A stretch of 64,000 bases of DNA from Myrica gale. Its lineage: Eukaryota; Streptophyta; Magnoliopsida; Fagales; Myricaceae. The notes below the pieces were generated by a model. It was not told where the DNA came from. It did not search any database and saw only the letters and a program-made list of their open reading frames with translations. Of this stretch, positions 22,331-34,700 are shown piece by piece (within the stretch, counting starts at the first letter, position 1; the number at the start of each line of letters is the position of its first letter). The stretch covers positions 9,721,001 through 9,785,000 of the forward strand of contig OZ005621.1 in assembly GCA_963930655.1 (NCBI GenBank), written 5' to 3'. The position numbers and the translations under genes were made by a program.

Positions 22331-25074
22331 GCCCTTCACTTTCGGTCCCATGAGTGAGCATCCGAAGCTAACCTCCCAAACGTGCGCTTTCTCCGAAGAA
22401 ACTCAAATTTTTGTCCACTCCAGTCTTCTGGGTACGTTTCGAATCATCCATCTTCCAATGAATTTCGATTTTGTTTTGCTCTTAAAATTTGTGTTCGTTT
22501 ATATATACTTCAGTATTAGTTTGAGTTAAAAACGGATACTATCTGATCTTACAATGACATTCTTCCTCTTTCTCGGCTCTTACCCCATTTCTACATCCGG
22601 ATAGAAATGAACTGTCGCATCTACGTTGTTTAACAAGTTCTGACTTTTTGTTTTTGATGTTCTCTTGACTTTTAATGTTCTCTCCGGATTCAGGTTTTCA
22701 TGGAAGTTGGAAATGATGGTCCTGTTTAATTCATTTGGCTAGGATTTGATGTTTTCTGAGCATCTTCAGTGTTGGATGTTCACTAGGTGGTTCTCAAATA
22801 TTTGGGAAATGGTCACTTGGAGTACAAAAGTTTCCACGTCTTGTTAATGCGAGTCAAATTTATCATAGAATTTGAAAAGCTTCACAATTTTACAAGTGTA
22901 GCTAATAAAGTTGTGGCAGGGTGGTATGAAGAGATTTGGTTGGAAGATTAGTTATTCTTTAGTAGGACGTAATCTGTAACGAAGTACCAGCCTTTTTTGG
23001 AGTTGTTCACCAGAAAGGGGTTCAGGTTTCCCTATTTCAATTTCATCGGGCTGCTAATTTCTTCTTGATGTGCTTCTCTTTGTGTTAATGATACTATCTT
23101 AGACTTGCGAAGAAGTAAGAATTTAGCAGATGTGAGAGCATTCTCGTGGTCGAAAAATCCACTCCTTTGGTGAACACTTTTACTTTCTTGAGTGAAAGAA
23201 GAAAATGATTGCGCTGATAGTCTTGTGTAAACGAAAGGGTTGTTTTATACTAGTTCACCTATTATTTCAGTAAAGAACGTCAGAAAGATATTGAATGTAC
23301 TTCTGCAGACGGTAAGGTTATGGTAGTCTGTAACTGGAAACTCCATAGTTAAAAAAGGACAATATGGCCAACAATATATTTTCTTCGAACCAAGAGAACA
23401 TGAGATAATCTTGGGACAGTAGATAATTGTATTTAGATATTGAAACGTAAAATGACAACAGAACATAGTTTCTTTTCTGTAATGGGGTAAGATGGTTCAA
23501 TCCCTCTGCTCAATTCAATAGCTTTCTGACGACGTCACGACACAGATTGTAACTTTATCTTTGGTGTTAAAATCCCTCTTCGCTTAAGTAGCATTCTTAG
23601 GAAGAGAATAAGAGAAAGATTAGAAGATGCTCTTTCTGGAGGAATGAATTGATAAAAAGGAAACTTAATGCCATTGAAAGCAGAGTTCACCTACAGTCTA
23701 GGAAACTTGTTTTTCTCATGTATAACACTTGCAAAGAGAGAATTTCATTAGTTACAGCATATTTGGTGATGAAACTCCCTTAGCCCGCATTCTTTAAAAC
23801 GATTGGAAAGGCTTGGAGAGGTTGATACTGTATGGCGAATTTCTCTCTTTTCATGGTATTTGTACTCCTGTATGACCATCATAATATTGTTCTTTCGGAT
23901 GTTTCCTGTCTGAGTCGGTGGTTTGTAGATCTAGGCATCTGCAGCCATGTTTACATGAGTTCTGTTTTGGATTGGACATGGCAACTCCCGACGGGGGCTA
24001 TGACTGTATACCCATATTCAAATCTGTTATCTTCCATGGTTGACATCCATTCCTATATTTCCATGATTATTTTTTGAGAGTACGACAGACAATGAATGCC
24101 TATGTAGATTTTATAACCATAATTGTTCACATTTCTGGTTTCATTTGTTTTCTATTTCCACTTCTCTCTCAGTTTTGGACGTACCAGCATACAAATGGTT
24201 GCAATGAGGAGTCAATGTTGAATGCATTTGCATGTCATTATAATGAACCAGATAATATTGATAGAGATTAATTCATTATAACTCACCATGTAACTTTATT
24301 CTTTTCCTTCATAAGAGGAAAATGAATAAGAAGATAGGAATTGGGAAACATTTTATTTTAAATTGACTGCTTAAAAAGCCAGAGGCTTTGATCGTCAAAA
24401 TACACAGATTCAATATGTCCTCAAAGAAGTAGGGAGTGAATAAATTAAAGCGCAAAGCTTGGTTAGGTTAAGAAATCAGAAGCTCTAGCAGTATTAAAAA
24501 ATGGGACCTGAAACCGCAAGTTAGAACTGGTTGCTGAAGCAAAAGGGATTAGTCAACCCTCCATGTGGATGCATCCTGTTACTTCCACCGTTAAGGAACT
24601 GAAAGGCTGTCTCAGTTAAGAGTGCTTCCTCCTGCTCTATCTTTATATTCACGGTCATTGAGCTACTATGTTAAAACGGTCTTTGATAGTAATGTCCCCA
24701 AAACTAAGAGAATGGGGACAATGAAATTTTTTGAAAAGAAAATGGATGTTTACCAAATTACCAGGATCCTATGATTGAGCGACAAGCCTTGGCCTCCTGA
24801 ATAATGTTCCACCAATGCTTAGCCACTTAAAGTAGAACGAAAAACCGAAAGTTTCTCTAGCATTTTCACTGATTTACTTGGATTTTTGTTTATAGTAATG
24901 CTACCTAAATGATTAAATTCCATAAATGCAGGGGTTCCTGAAACTGCTGGAGGAGTTGCTTGATTCACATCATTGCTCGGCCTATATACTGTGTGCAGTA
25001 ATTGCTACACTTTCAGTTCATTGAAAAGTTTTCAGGTCGTTCTATTCCAAGAATCTGCTTTGCAGCTGCTTACA
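22331..25074 (+). other. Probable promoter, 5' UTR exon and long leader intron of the HAD gene
   Basis: A CT-rich tract (22303-22320), a TATTTAATAA box-like motif and a CT-rich leader precede TTCTGG|GTACGT near 22432, a good donor. The next convincing acceptor is TTTTCAG at about 25035, 40 bp before the HAD start codon; another possible acceptor (AATGCAG) is at about 24931. An intron of about 2.5 kb in the 5' UTR would explain the lack of coding sequence between them. Nothing else is recognisable inside it. This structure is inferred, without transcript support. Confidence 0.4.
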
Positions 25075-26428
25075 ATGTCAATATTGTCGAGATTACGTTG
25101 TATCACAGTCGATGTTACTGGTACATTGATAGCATACAAAGGGGAGCTTGGTGACTATTACTGCATGGCTGCCAAATCTGTTGGGCTGCCATGCCCCGAC
25201 TACAAACGCATGCACGAGGGCTTCAAACTAGCATATAAAGACATGGCCAAAAAGTATCCTTGTTTCGGGTTTCCTGCGAAAATGCCCAATGTAGTGTGGT
25301 GGAAGACTTGTGTGAGAGACTCCTTTATCAGGGTAAGAAAATATGACATGGCCAGTGTTAAGTAGGCATGGTTTCAAATTATGACTAGCTTGTTGCTAAT
25401 CATTCTGTATCACATCATAGGGTGATGGTACATACCTTATGCTCCAAAGAGGCAAGTCAAGTTTAATGATTCAAAGTTTTTAATTCTGTTAGTTATAAAA
25501 ACACCCTCCATAACCTGATATAAGGTGGATGGACAATGATGACGCTGAAAGTAGAAAATGTGCTTTTCTTCACTCAGGATTTAGAGAAATATGTGTCCTC
25601 TGCTAGATCCTCCTTACGAAGGTATATTGTTTCACCTTCAGGCTGGATATGACTATGATGAGGAGACATTTGAGAAGGTGTTCAAACGCATATATGCATC
25701 ATTTGGTTCATCTGCTCCTTATACTATCTTTCCAGACTCCCAACCATTTTTAAGATGGCTGCATGAGGAGGGGCTTAAAGTTGGGATTATTAGTAATGCA
25801 GAGTACCGGTATAAGGATGCGATTCTGCCAGCCTTGAACCTGAACCAGGTAAACACATAATTCTGGTATGGGATTCTGTTAATTCTTATTTAGTCTATCC
25901 TATTTTGTCCAAGTTAGAATAAGGGACTAATTGGATTTAGGCGGTGGTATGAAAATCTACTAACTGATATCATTGTTTTTTTTTTTTGCACATTTAGGTA
26001 TACACATACATGTTTAAGATCTCTATTATTCCGAGTATAGACAATGTCAATTGCTTTGAAAGTCATGCACATGTATGCTTGTGCCATTAAACTGGAAATG
26101 CTGATATTGTAGAGCCTAATCTGTTGTTCAGGGATCTGAATGGGACTTTGGTGTGTTCTCTGGTCTAGAAGGTATAGAGAAACCTGACCCAAGGATATAT
26201 GAGATTGCACTTGAGAGAGCTGGAAATATTGCACCAGAAGAAGTTCTGCATATTGGGGACAGCATGAGCAAGGACTATGTCCCAGCCAAAAGTGTGGGGA
26301 TGCATGCATTATTATTAGACAGATTTAACACGCCTGATGCTGAGGAATGGAGGAAATCTGGTGCTATTGTGTTGCCTGACTTGATGGCAGCAAAAGATTG
26401 GCTTACTTCAGAAAAGTCAAGCTGCTGA
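25075..26428 (+). CDS. HAD-superfamily hydrolase, HDHD3-like
   Basis: Coding exons are 25075-25332, 25642-25848 and 26132-26428, all phase 0, giving 253 residues, close to the family length. The protein has the four HAD motifs: motif I VDVTGTL with nucleophile Asp13, motif II IISNAE, motif III Lys in EKPDPRIYE and motif IV GDSMSKDY. An alpha-helical cap (YYCMAAKSVG... to WWKTCV) sits between motifs I and II, as in HDHD3-type proteins. The second Asp of the usual DxD motif is Thr15, a feature shared in kind with animal HDHD3 (which has Lys), so phosphatase activity is uncertain. No targeting peptide is evident. An upstream frame in the same exon is part of the leader. The last exon and 3' UTR are duplicated at 36475-37720. 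Confidence 0.88.
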
Positions 26429-27660
26429 TCCTGATCCTTCCGATTAGGCTTCAAGGAAAAATATTAATCAGCTGGTGTGTCCCCAAATTTTTTTTGTTTA
26501 CCCTATTATCAATACTTCTCTTGGATTTGATGGGGGAGAAATTGACACCAGTCAGTGTTAATGAGCTCAATCATAAAAGAAATCAGCTTTTGATGTTCTC
26601 TGCATTTTATTAGCCTTATGCTTTTAATCTACATAGTTGGTAAATATCCTTATATATCTTAGATTAATTCCAGCAATATATTTCTACATCCTATGAAGGT
26701 GGAATGGATGTGGGTCTAAAACAATAAGTATAACAAGGTAACATCAAGACTTTAATTAAGTCAACTGGTCTTACCAGGTCGTTTAAATGTAACTGTTAGG
26801 AACAAGGTTGGAAATTCGTCGTTCCGTAGAGTTTATTCTAGCTGGAGATCACAGTTTATAACCTGCCTTAGATATAAAAGTGAAAAAAGAGGGAAGGGGA
26901 CAGGGGTGAAGTATATCTCGGAGACAAATGATCCACCAAGAACATCAACTCATTGAAGCATCAGCATCAAAGAATCGTTGCAGTTACAGAGAACAGAAAA
27001 ATAACAAGAAAAATATATCACCCCCTAAAATACATACAAAAGAATCCACTCTAATAGATCCATGTTAAAAGGCCATGAAAAAAAGAGAATCGGGACGCTG
27101 GCATATTACAAAATCAGAGAAGGTAAAAAAAGATTATGTGTGATGTTATATGTCTAAATAAACATTTTGGGGGTACAGTATAAAGCTCATCGTGAGAGTC
27201 CTGGCTGGCACGCTCTTTATCAAAGTAAGCTAATACTGTCGACTCCAATTTCGACATCCTACACATATAGTTCGTTACTTATCATTACCAGTGACCTTTG
27301 TGTTCTCCGGTCTCCCACGCACCCTAATTAAGGGCCAAATTCATGGGATCTAGAAAATAGTACCACCCAACAGCCAAGGGATTTGCCAAATTTTCGTAAG
27401 ATTTATTCCATAAATTGATTTAAATCATACTGAAGCTTTTATTAGCAGGTAATTATATATCCAGCTGAACACAGGCTTACGAACCCAAATGAAGAACCAT
27501 TAACACTAGTAAGTCGAAAACCCAAATGACAAGTAACAATAAACAAAAAAGTCTTAAAACATTGTCTACATGTATTGGGACTCTTAATCAAGAACTTTGC
27601 TTTCAAAAGAATTAAAGGGACCAAGTAATCAAGAACGTCTTTGCATGTACAGGACTTGGT
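26429..27660. other. 3' flank of the HAD gene
   Basis: The first ~200 bp is the 3' UTR shared with the duplicate at 36.9-37.7 kb. The rest is AT-rich and without a recognisable gene on either strand. It ends at the target duplication CCGACAAA (27661-27668) of hAT element 4. Confidence 0.4.
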
Positions 27661-27765
27661 CCGACAAACCGTGGCGGATCCAAGATCAAAATCCATGGGG
27701 GTCGAATTTTAAAGGCGAAATGACAAGATTTTTTTTTTCCCTTCGTAATGCAAAAAATTGTCTTA

Positions 27766-27944
27766 GGGCATGTTCGTTTAGGAAGAATCCTCAGGATTTT
27801 TTGAATCCTCAGGATTCTACAACCAAACATAATTTTTCACACCACATAAATATAACTACAACACGCATACCAATAAAGTTAACATCACATAAAAATTCTC
27901 AAAACACAAAAAATCCTCAGAATACACCTTAACCGAACACACTC
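27766..27944. mobile_element. Tourist-like MITE inside hAT element 4
   Basis: This 179-bp insert begins GGGCATGTTCG and, read inward from the right, begins GAGTGTGTTCGG. The 3-bp target duplication is TTA (27763-27765, 27945-27947), as for PIF/Harbinger elements. The uninterrupted version is visible in hAT element 1, where ATTGTCTTACAATTACAAT runs straight through, so the insertion postdates the family's spread. Confidence 0.75.
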
Positions 27945-28318
27945 TTAGAGTTACAATTTCAAAATTAGAGACTAAAAATATTAGAATACAAGTACCGTAC
28001 TATGTACTACGACTAAAAGATGACAATTACATCTTACGTTTTTGCATCTTCTGAAACATATGGCCTTCAGCATAGAGGTTCTCTCCAATTTCCCTTCTAG
28101 GAATGTGAAGTCAGATTTTAGCATCCATGGAATCGGACAATAAATGCAGCAATATTTAAAAAAAATATTGAAGAAATAAACAGGACAAAAATAAGCCCAA
28201 AACAAAGCACAAGAAAAGGAACACTAGAACGAGAAAAGCAACCATGATATGTAAACCACAGCAAAAACAAATTAGTTGGAAGAAAGAAATACTTAGGAAA
28301 ATGTTATCTGCGACAAAC

Positions 28319-30833
28319 CTCGATACTGGACATTATTAATGACCAACGTTGGTAAGATGGTAACATCACCACGAGAACCTTGGCCAACCTAATTAACAGA
28401 AATTGAATAACACTAATCAGAAACATATGCTGCGAAAAATTAGGGATATAAATCCAATTAGGCCATATGCAGCCCTTAACATGTATGTTTCATGTTAAAG
28501 AACAATAATATGACATTGAAAAGTATCAGTGTACTCTTTTACATGAAAGTTTGTGAAAAGAGGGAAAATGGAAAAGAAATAACAAGCATGACCTGGAGTT
28601 CTTGCTCAGTTTTCAGAACTTGATTCTCCACATCAGCTTCAGGCTCACCAATGCATTTTCTAATCTTCTCAATTGGAAGATCTGAGTCAATCCAATTAAA
28701 GCTATTAGAAACCCAATTTGAATACAAACTACACAGAGAAACACCATAGATTGGTACTTACCAAGTGATTTCAGGACATCCTCTGCACATTCTTTGCTAT
28801 ATTTCTTCTCCTTCATGGAACATCTAATATGGAAATCAGTTACGTAATCCCACCAAACCCATGACCGGTTGCTATATCGCCTTTTTTCAAAGCTTGATTC
28901 AAGCTATCACCAAAAGACTTCTCTATTAAAGCAGATGGAATTCCAATCTTCTCTACATAGCCATCTGAGTCAGTACTCTCCTCTGGAGAATCCATAGTAA
29001 TCAGAGGCTCAACAACACTATCAGCCACTAAAACAGCTGCAGCTCCAGCCTGTTCTCCATTCCATGCTTTCAAGGCAAAGTAGCAATCTGCAATTGCAAT
29101 GGAAAATAAAAGCTATATATAATTCACAGACATGGTTTATCAACATAAGTCATTCAAAACTCAAGAAATCATATAAGTATCATTCAAAAGTATGTTTTCA
29201 AGTCTTTGTCCATTGAAATATTCATGTGTGAGTAGGACGTTTTTCCCCTCGGCAAGTGCAGGATACAGGGGTAAATTTGAAAGGGAATGGGCTCTGTATT
29301 TTGATCTATTTTAGTGATGGAGAGAAAGAGGAGGTGTATGGGAATGTTTTCAATGTACAGGAGTATTTAAAGGTAGTTTGATTGATAATGTCATTGAGCT
29401 CCACATTAAATGGTAGTGACCCTAGTCTGGGATTAATTTACGACAGTCAGCCCCAATTTCAATTAAGCTCTAAGGTTGAAGCGGCTCTTCAATATGTTGT
29501 CTCATGATCTCACACGAGACTCTCCAAGATGTTAGTTTTTAACTCTCACAAACCCAAATCTGGAAAACTGGAAGGATTTATTACATATTATGTCCAGTGA
29601 CACTACTAAAAAAAGGACTTCCAGCGGCGGTCGCTAAAACCGCCGCTACAAGGTGTTTTTAGCCGCGTTTTTCGGAAAGCGCGGCTAAAAATATCTTGTA
29701 GCAGCGGTCATATTAGGTCTGTAGCGGTGGTTTCGACTGCTGCTACGTGACTGCCGCTATAGACCCGAGGTCTTCACCAGCGGTCACCGAAACTGCCGCT
29801 ATAGAGCTATGTCGACGGAGCTATAGCGGCGGTCGCGACCGCCGCTAAAAAACCGCTGCTATAGCCTATAGCAGCGGTTTTGTGAGCTATAGCAGCGGTT
29901 TTCGACCGCCGCTATAGGTCAATTTTTTTGTAGTGTGAGTAATGAAATTAAACAATTTCAAGGGTTTGCTACATATTACCATTCATTTCCTCTGCAAGAT
30001 AACTTATGGTAGAAATTCACTGTGAACTAAAGTATGGAAAGGAGATGGAAGATATTATTTGCCTAAAGTAAAAGTGGTAAAGGAATGGATAGAAAAACAA
30101 AACATATGTGAATGACAAAAGACAGCAATCCCTTATCTAGTTTAGATTGATTGTGTAATTATGAGGATGATAAATATACCAATAGTAGCAAAGGAACAGG
30201 CTTTTGCTAACTTGATTTTCCTCATCTTGTGTAGATTATGCACGATCTAGAGATCCAAAAAAGATTAGTATGGGAAAACAGGGGAAAGAACCGTAGTAAA
30301 ACATGTTCGAAGTCCAAATCCACCATATTGAAGATGACCCCTCATTGTAGTCCTAGGATCTCAGCCAGTAGTACTCTTACTAAATCCAAACAATCTCAAC
30401 TAACATCGTACGATTTTGAATTTCATGCTTATGAAAGCAATTCAAAACACCTAACAAAGATTAGCAATAAATAAAAACTAGAAAGACCTTATTGCATGAG
30501 CCATCAAACAAATTCTTACCAAAAAACTAAGGTTAGACGTTCTAATATTCTTCCCATTGAGATTGAAATAAAGTGAATGTATTCGGAAGGAATTTTGTAA
30601 GAATCCATCTTTGGAAAAGTCAAGCAAGTATTGTTTTGGCGCAAAAGCTTTATTCCATAAATCATCGTTCAAAATCTCAACAGAAATGATAAATTACAGA
30701 AATTTTTCACCACCACAGCAAAAGTCAAACTCAAAAATTTAGATGGAGAAAGAAATTGGAAATTAGATTCGCATACCTCCTCGGTCAAGGAGAAGAACAG
30801 TTGGACGAGAGAAATTAGACTTGAAAGGCTTAT
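28319..30833 (-). pseudogene. Captured vacuolar sorting receptor (VSR/BP-80) segment
   Basis: Four exons on the - strand match plant vacuolar sorting receptors, which bring soluble cargo to the vacuole. Exon a (about 30833-30777) encodes FKSNFSRPTVLLLDRG. Exon b (29087-28763) encodes [20 protein letters not shown] of the PA domain, then jumps within the exon to [14 protein letters not shown]...[14 protein letters not shown]. Exon c (28681-28593) encodes [18 protein letters not shown], and exon d (28388-28319) [19 protein letters not shown]. Introns with GT..AG borders are kept, so capture was from DNA. About 100 codons are missing in exon b and the join is out of frame. Signal peptide, EGF-like repeats, membrane span and tail are absent. 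It lies in the same orientation as the family's transposase. Confidence 0.88.
29601..29935. mobile_element. CACTA MITE (335 bp)
   Basis: The ends are CACTACTAAAAAAAGGAC and, read inward from the right, CACTACAAAAAAATTGACC. The 3-bp target duplication is TGA (29598-29600, 29936-29938). The interior is built of many copies of the subterminal motif AGCGGCGGT / ACCGCCGCT in both orientations, typical of CACTA transposase-binding repeats. Non-coding; inserted in the first captured VSR intron. Confidence 0.88.
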
Positions 30834-31303
30834 CACCCAGTGGTCACGGCGTCGGCCCAGTGGGCACGGTGGTGCGGTGCAGCACGGCGGTGGGCGAGAG
30901 AGAGAGAAACCAGTCGAGAGAGAGAGGGGTCGAAGAGAGAGATGGGTCAAGATGAGAGAGAAAAACGCGTTTTGAGTGATTTTTTTTAAGGCAGAGGATG
31001 AAACGACATTTTTTTTAAGGCAGAGGGTGAAACGACGTCGTTTCACCCTTTGCCGGTTAAAAAATAAAGAGCCTGGGCCTAACAGGCCCAGGCCCTGAAT
31101 GAAAATATTTGGATGGCCTGGGCCAATGGGGATAGGGCTCCCAAAGGCCCAGGCTCTCCAGGGTTGATCTGGGCCTATGGGGATCGGGCTCCCATAGGCC
31201 CAGACCAACTTATATTAAAAAAAAACAAATTTACATCTATTTTTTTTCGTCCAATGGGTGGCGGCCGCCCAGGGCCGCCCCTGCATCCGCCTCTGCCGAC
31301 AAA

Positions 31304-31739
31304 TCTTGGTGCCGAAAGTAGTTATCTTAGGAGAGATACTTTATGCATGCATGGAATATTTTATAAAGTGATAGCCGCAAGAAGGGAACGAAGGACACTT
31401 GTTTCTAAGAAACAAATATCCACGGATAGAGATCATTGGCGAATGAAAGATAGTACAAAAGGAGTCAACTTGACAAAGAGTTAGAAAAGATTCATTACAA
31501 CAAAGTATTCTCACATTTACTGCCAACAATGGCTGTATAATGACGACTCCATAACAATTGCATTATAACAAAACATTATCATCAGCTCATTATCTGAAAT
31601 CACACTTGCATATCACGAAATAGATCACATACTAACCATTTCAAGGCTAGGGGCTTTGCCAAAATCATTCTGTCCGAATGCCTGAACCTACATGGACCCG
31701 GGGAGAAAGGAAAAAATAAAATAAAAAAGGGAATAAGCC
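31304..31739. other. Spacer between hAT element 4 and the truncated copia
   Basis: Mixed sequence without coding signal. The junction with the copia element is around 31740, where homology to RNase H ends; no LTR is present on this side. Confidence 0.4.
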
Positions 31740-34700
31740 ATCTGGATAAGAATGAGGAATAGTAAGGTCGTGGAGTAAGGTGTGCAGCCAAATAAGTTCG
31801 CATGTGGTGGAGGCCATGGCACGGTATTTAGCTTCAGCGGAAGAGCGAGAGACGGTAGGTTGCTTCTTGGTGTGCCAAGAGATAGGACTGGTGCCGAGAT
31901 GGATAAAAAAACCTGTGGTGGAGCGGCGAGTGGTGGGACAGCTGGCCCAATCAGAGTCGGAATAAGCGGAGACCTGGAGAGAATTCTCAGTAGGATAAAA
32001 AAGGCCATGTCTAGGAGTAGCTTTGAGATAGCGTAAGATGCGAAGGGCAGCGTCATAATGGGGTTGTCGTGGGGCGTGCATGAATTGGCTAAGAATGTTG
32101 ACGGCGAAGACAATTTCCGGACGAGTGATGGTGAGGTAGATGAGGCGGCCAACAAGGCGACGATAGATGCTGGGGTCAGGCAAGGGATCACCGTCATCTG
32201 CTGTGAGCTTGAGATTCTGTTCCATGGGAGTGTGAGCGGGGCGGGTGCCGAGATGACCACAGTCGGTGAGGATATCAAGAGCATACTTCCGTTGGTTGAG
32301 GAAAATGCCGGAGGGAGAGCGAGCAATTTCCAACCCCAAGAAAAACTTCAGCGGGCCAAGGTCTTTGATACGGAAGCGTTGCCCGAGGAGATCCTTGATG
32401 AGTTGGATGTGAGATGGATCATTACCTGCCAAAAGAATGTCGTCAACATATATGAGAATAAGAGTAAAAGACGATGCCATAGAATGAGTAAAAAGAGAAT
32501 GATCAGCGTGTGATTGGCGAAAACCAGCAGATAAAAGAACAGAAGAAAGTTTAGAAAACCAATTGCGAGAAGCTTGCTTGAGGCCATAATGGGATTTGTG
32601 TAAGCGACAAACACGAGACTCCCCCTCACGGCAGTAACCGGGTGGTGGAGTCATATAGACTTCTTCATCAAGATCACCGTGGAGAAAGGCGTTGTGGACG
32701 TCTAACTGATGGAGCGACCAATGTTTAGAAGCTGCAACTGCAAGGACACATCTAACAGTGACAAGTTTAGCAACAGGAGCAAAAGTATCGTGATAATCAA
32801 GACCTTCAACCTTTGTATAGCCTTTAGCGACGAGGCAAGCTTTGTAACGCTCAATGGTGCCATTAGCAAGAAGCTTGGTTTTAAAAACTCATTTACAGCC
32901 AATAGGGGTTTTACCAGGGGAAGAGGCTGTAAAGACCAGGTTTGATTGTCCTCAAGAGCTCGAATTTCAGCGGCCATAGCGTCACGCCAGTGAGCGTGGC
33001 GGTTGGCAGCGGAATAAGTGGTAGGATCATCCTGTTGAGCTAATGAAGAAAGAAAAGCTAAATGATGTTTGTTAAATCGATGATAAGATAAATGATACGA
33101 GAGGCAATGAACTGTACCTGAGGGAGGGTGAGAGGACGGGGAAGGCGTGACGGACGAAGGGAGAGTGGGACAGAGATAGTCACGGAGGTAGAGAGGAGGT
33201 TGAGTGGTACGACGAGAGCGAGCTGAGGAGGAGGAGGAGGAGAAGCGGAAGCAGGAGAAGAAGTGGTAGTAGGAGGAGGAGGAGACAAAACAGAAGTAGA
33301 AGTAGGAGGGGTAGAGGGAGAAGAAAGATCCAAAATAGGGAGAGGAAGGACATGAGTAGAGGAAGGATGGAGAGATGGGTTATGAAAAGGGAAAAGATGT
33401 TCTTCGAAAGTGACGTCACGAGAGAAGAAAAGGCGATGGGTCGTGAGGTCGTAGACATGATAAGCATGATGATGTGCCGGGTATCCGAGGAAAAGGCAGC
33501 GGGTAGCACGTGGAGAAAATTTATCACGATGAGAGGAAAGTGTTTGGGCGTAACATAAGAAACCAAAAGTACGTAAGTGAGCATATGAAGGAGGTTTTTG
33601 AAAAAGGAGTTCGTAAGGAGAAATATTATGAAGACTAGGAGAAAGAGTGCGATTAATAAGATAAGTAGCAGTTAAAATGCATTCACCCCAAAATTGAAGA
33701 GGAAGATGTGCATGAAAACGAAGACATCAGGCCACATTGAGGAGATGACGATGTTTCCGTTCAGCAACACCATTTTGTTGCGGGGTCTTGACGCACGTCC
33801 TTTCATGAAAAATGCCAAGGTCGGAAAATAGTTGTTGCATGTTTTGAGAAAGAAATTTTTGGCCATTGTCAGTGCGAATAAATTTGATAGTTTTATTAAA
33901 TTGAGTACGAATAAGAGAAAAAAAAGATTTTAGACAATTATAAGTGTCGGATTTAAAACGCATTAAAAAAACTCATGTGACACGAGAGTAATCATCAACG
34001 ATAGTTAAAAAATAATGGGCACCAGAAAGGGAGGGTGTGGAATATCCACCCCAAATATCACAATAGATGCGATTAAAACAAACCGGGCTTTTATTCAAAT
34101 TTAAAGAAAAAGGAAGTCGAGTATGTTTAGCACGAGAACAAATATCACAAGGAAAAGGAGCATGAGAAAGATTAAGGGACGTAGGGAGACATTTCATCGA
34201 CGGGTGACCAAGACGAGCGTGCCAAAGTTGAGGTGAAAGCACGCGAGTGGAATGAAAAGCGGAGCCGGATGGAAATTGGCAATAATGGTAGAGTCCATCA
34301 CGAACCTCACCCGTTCCAATCAGCCTCTTCGTGACACGGTCCTGAAATATACATAAAGTTGAGGAAAAAAGAGCAACGCAATTGAGATCAGTGGTAAGTT
34401 TACTAATAGATAATAAATTGAATTTAAATTGAGGAACAAAAAGAACATTACGAAGAATTAAATGGGGAGTTAAATAGACGGTCCCGGATTGAGTAATAGA
34501 AACAATTTCACCGGTAGATAACTTAATCGGACAAGGAAAAGCAAGAGAAGTAACATCAGTAAGATAAGATAATTGAGAAACCATGTGATCGGAAGCACCA
34601 GAATCAATAATCCAGTCAGCATGTGAGAAATTTAAAACCGAGTTGTAAGACGCGATATTACCCGCGAAATTAACTGAAGGAGAATTGGAAGTCAACAAGT

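Larger units (their letters stand above)
27669..31295 (-). mobile_element. Pack-hAT element 4 with vacuolar sorting receptor exons
   Basis: The 8-bp target duplication CCGACAAA lies at 27661-27668 and 31296-31303. The left end (CGTGGCGGATCCAAGATC, then GGGGGTCGAATTTTAAAGG and CGAAATGACAAG) closely matches element 1; the right end read inward is CAGAGGCGGATGCAGGGG followed by the GGCGGCCGCC motif. Near the right end a unit of the form GGCC(T/C)..ATGGGGAT.GGGCTCCCA is repeated in tandem (31115-31210). The 3.6-kb interior holds no transposase. It carries exons and introns of a vacuolar sorting receptor on the - strand, plus two younger MITEs (27766-27944 and 29601-29935). Confidence 0.88.

Noticed and set aside
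24973..25074. N-terminal extension of the HAD protein
   Set aside because: The extra residues are not like the family, start without a good ATG and cross a likely splice acceptor at 25035.
30669..31208. 179-codon - strand frame
   Set aside because: Only a short part (SRPTVLLLDRG, in another frame) is real VSR exon; the rest is the GC-rich transposon end.
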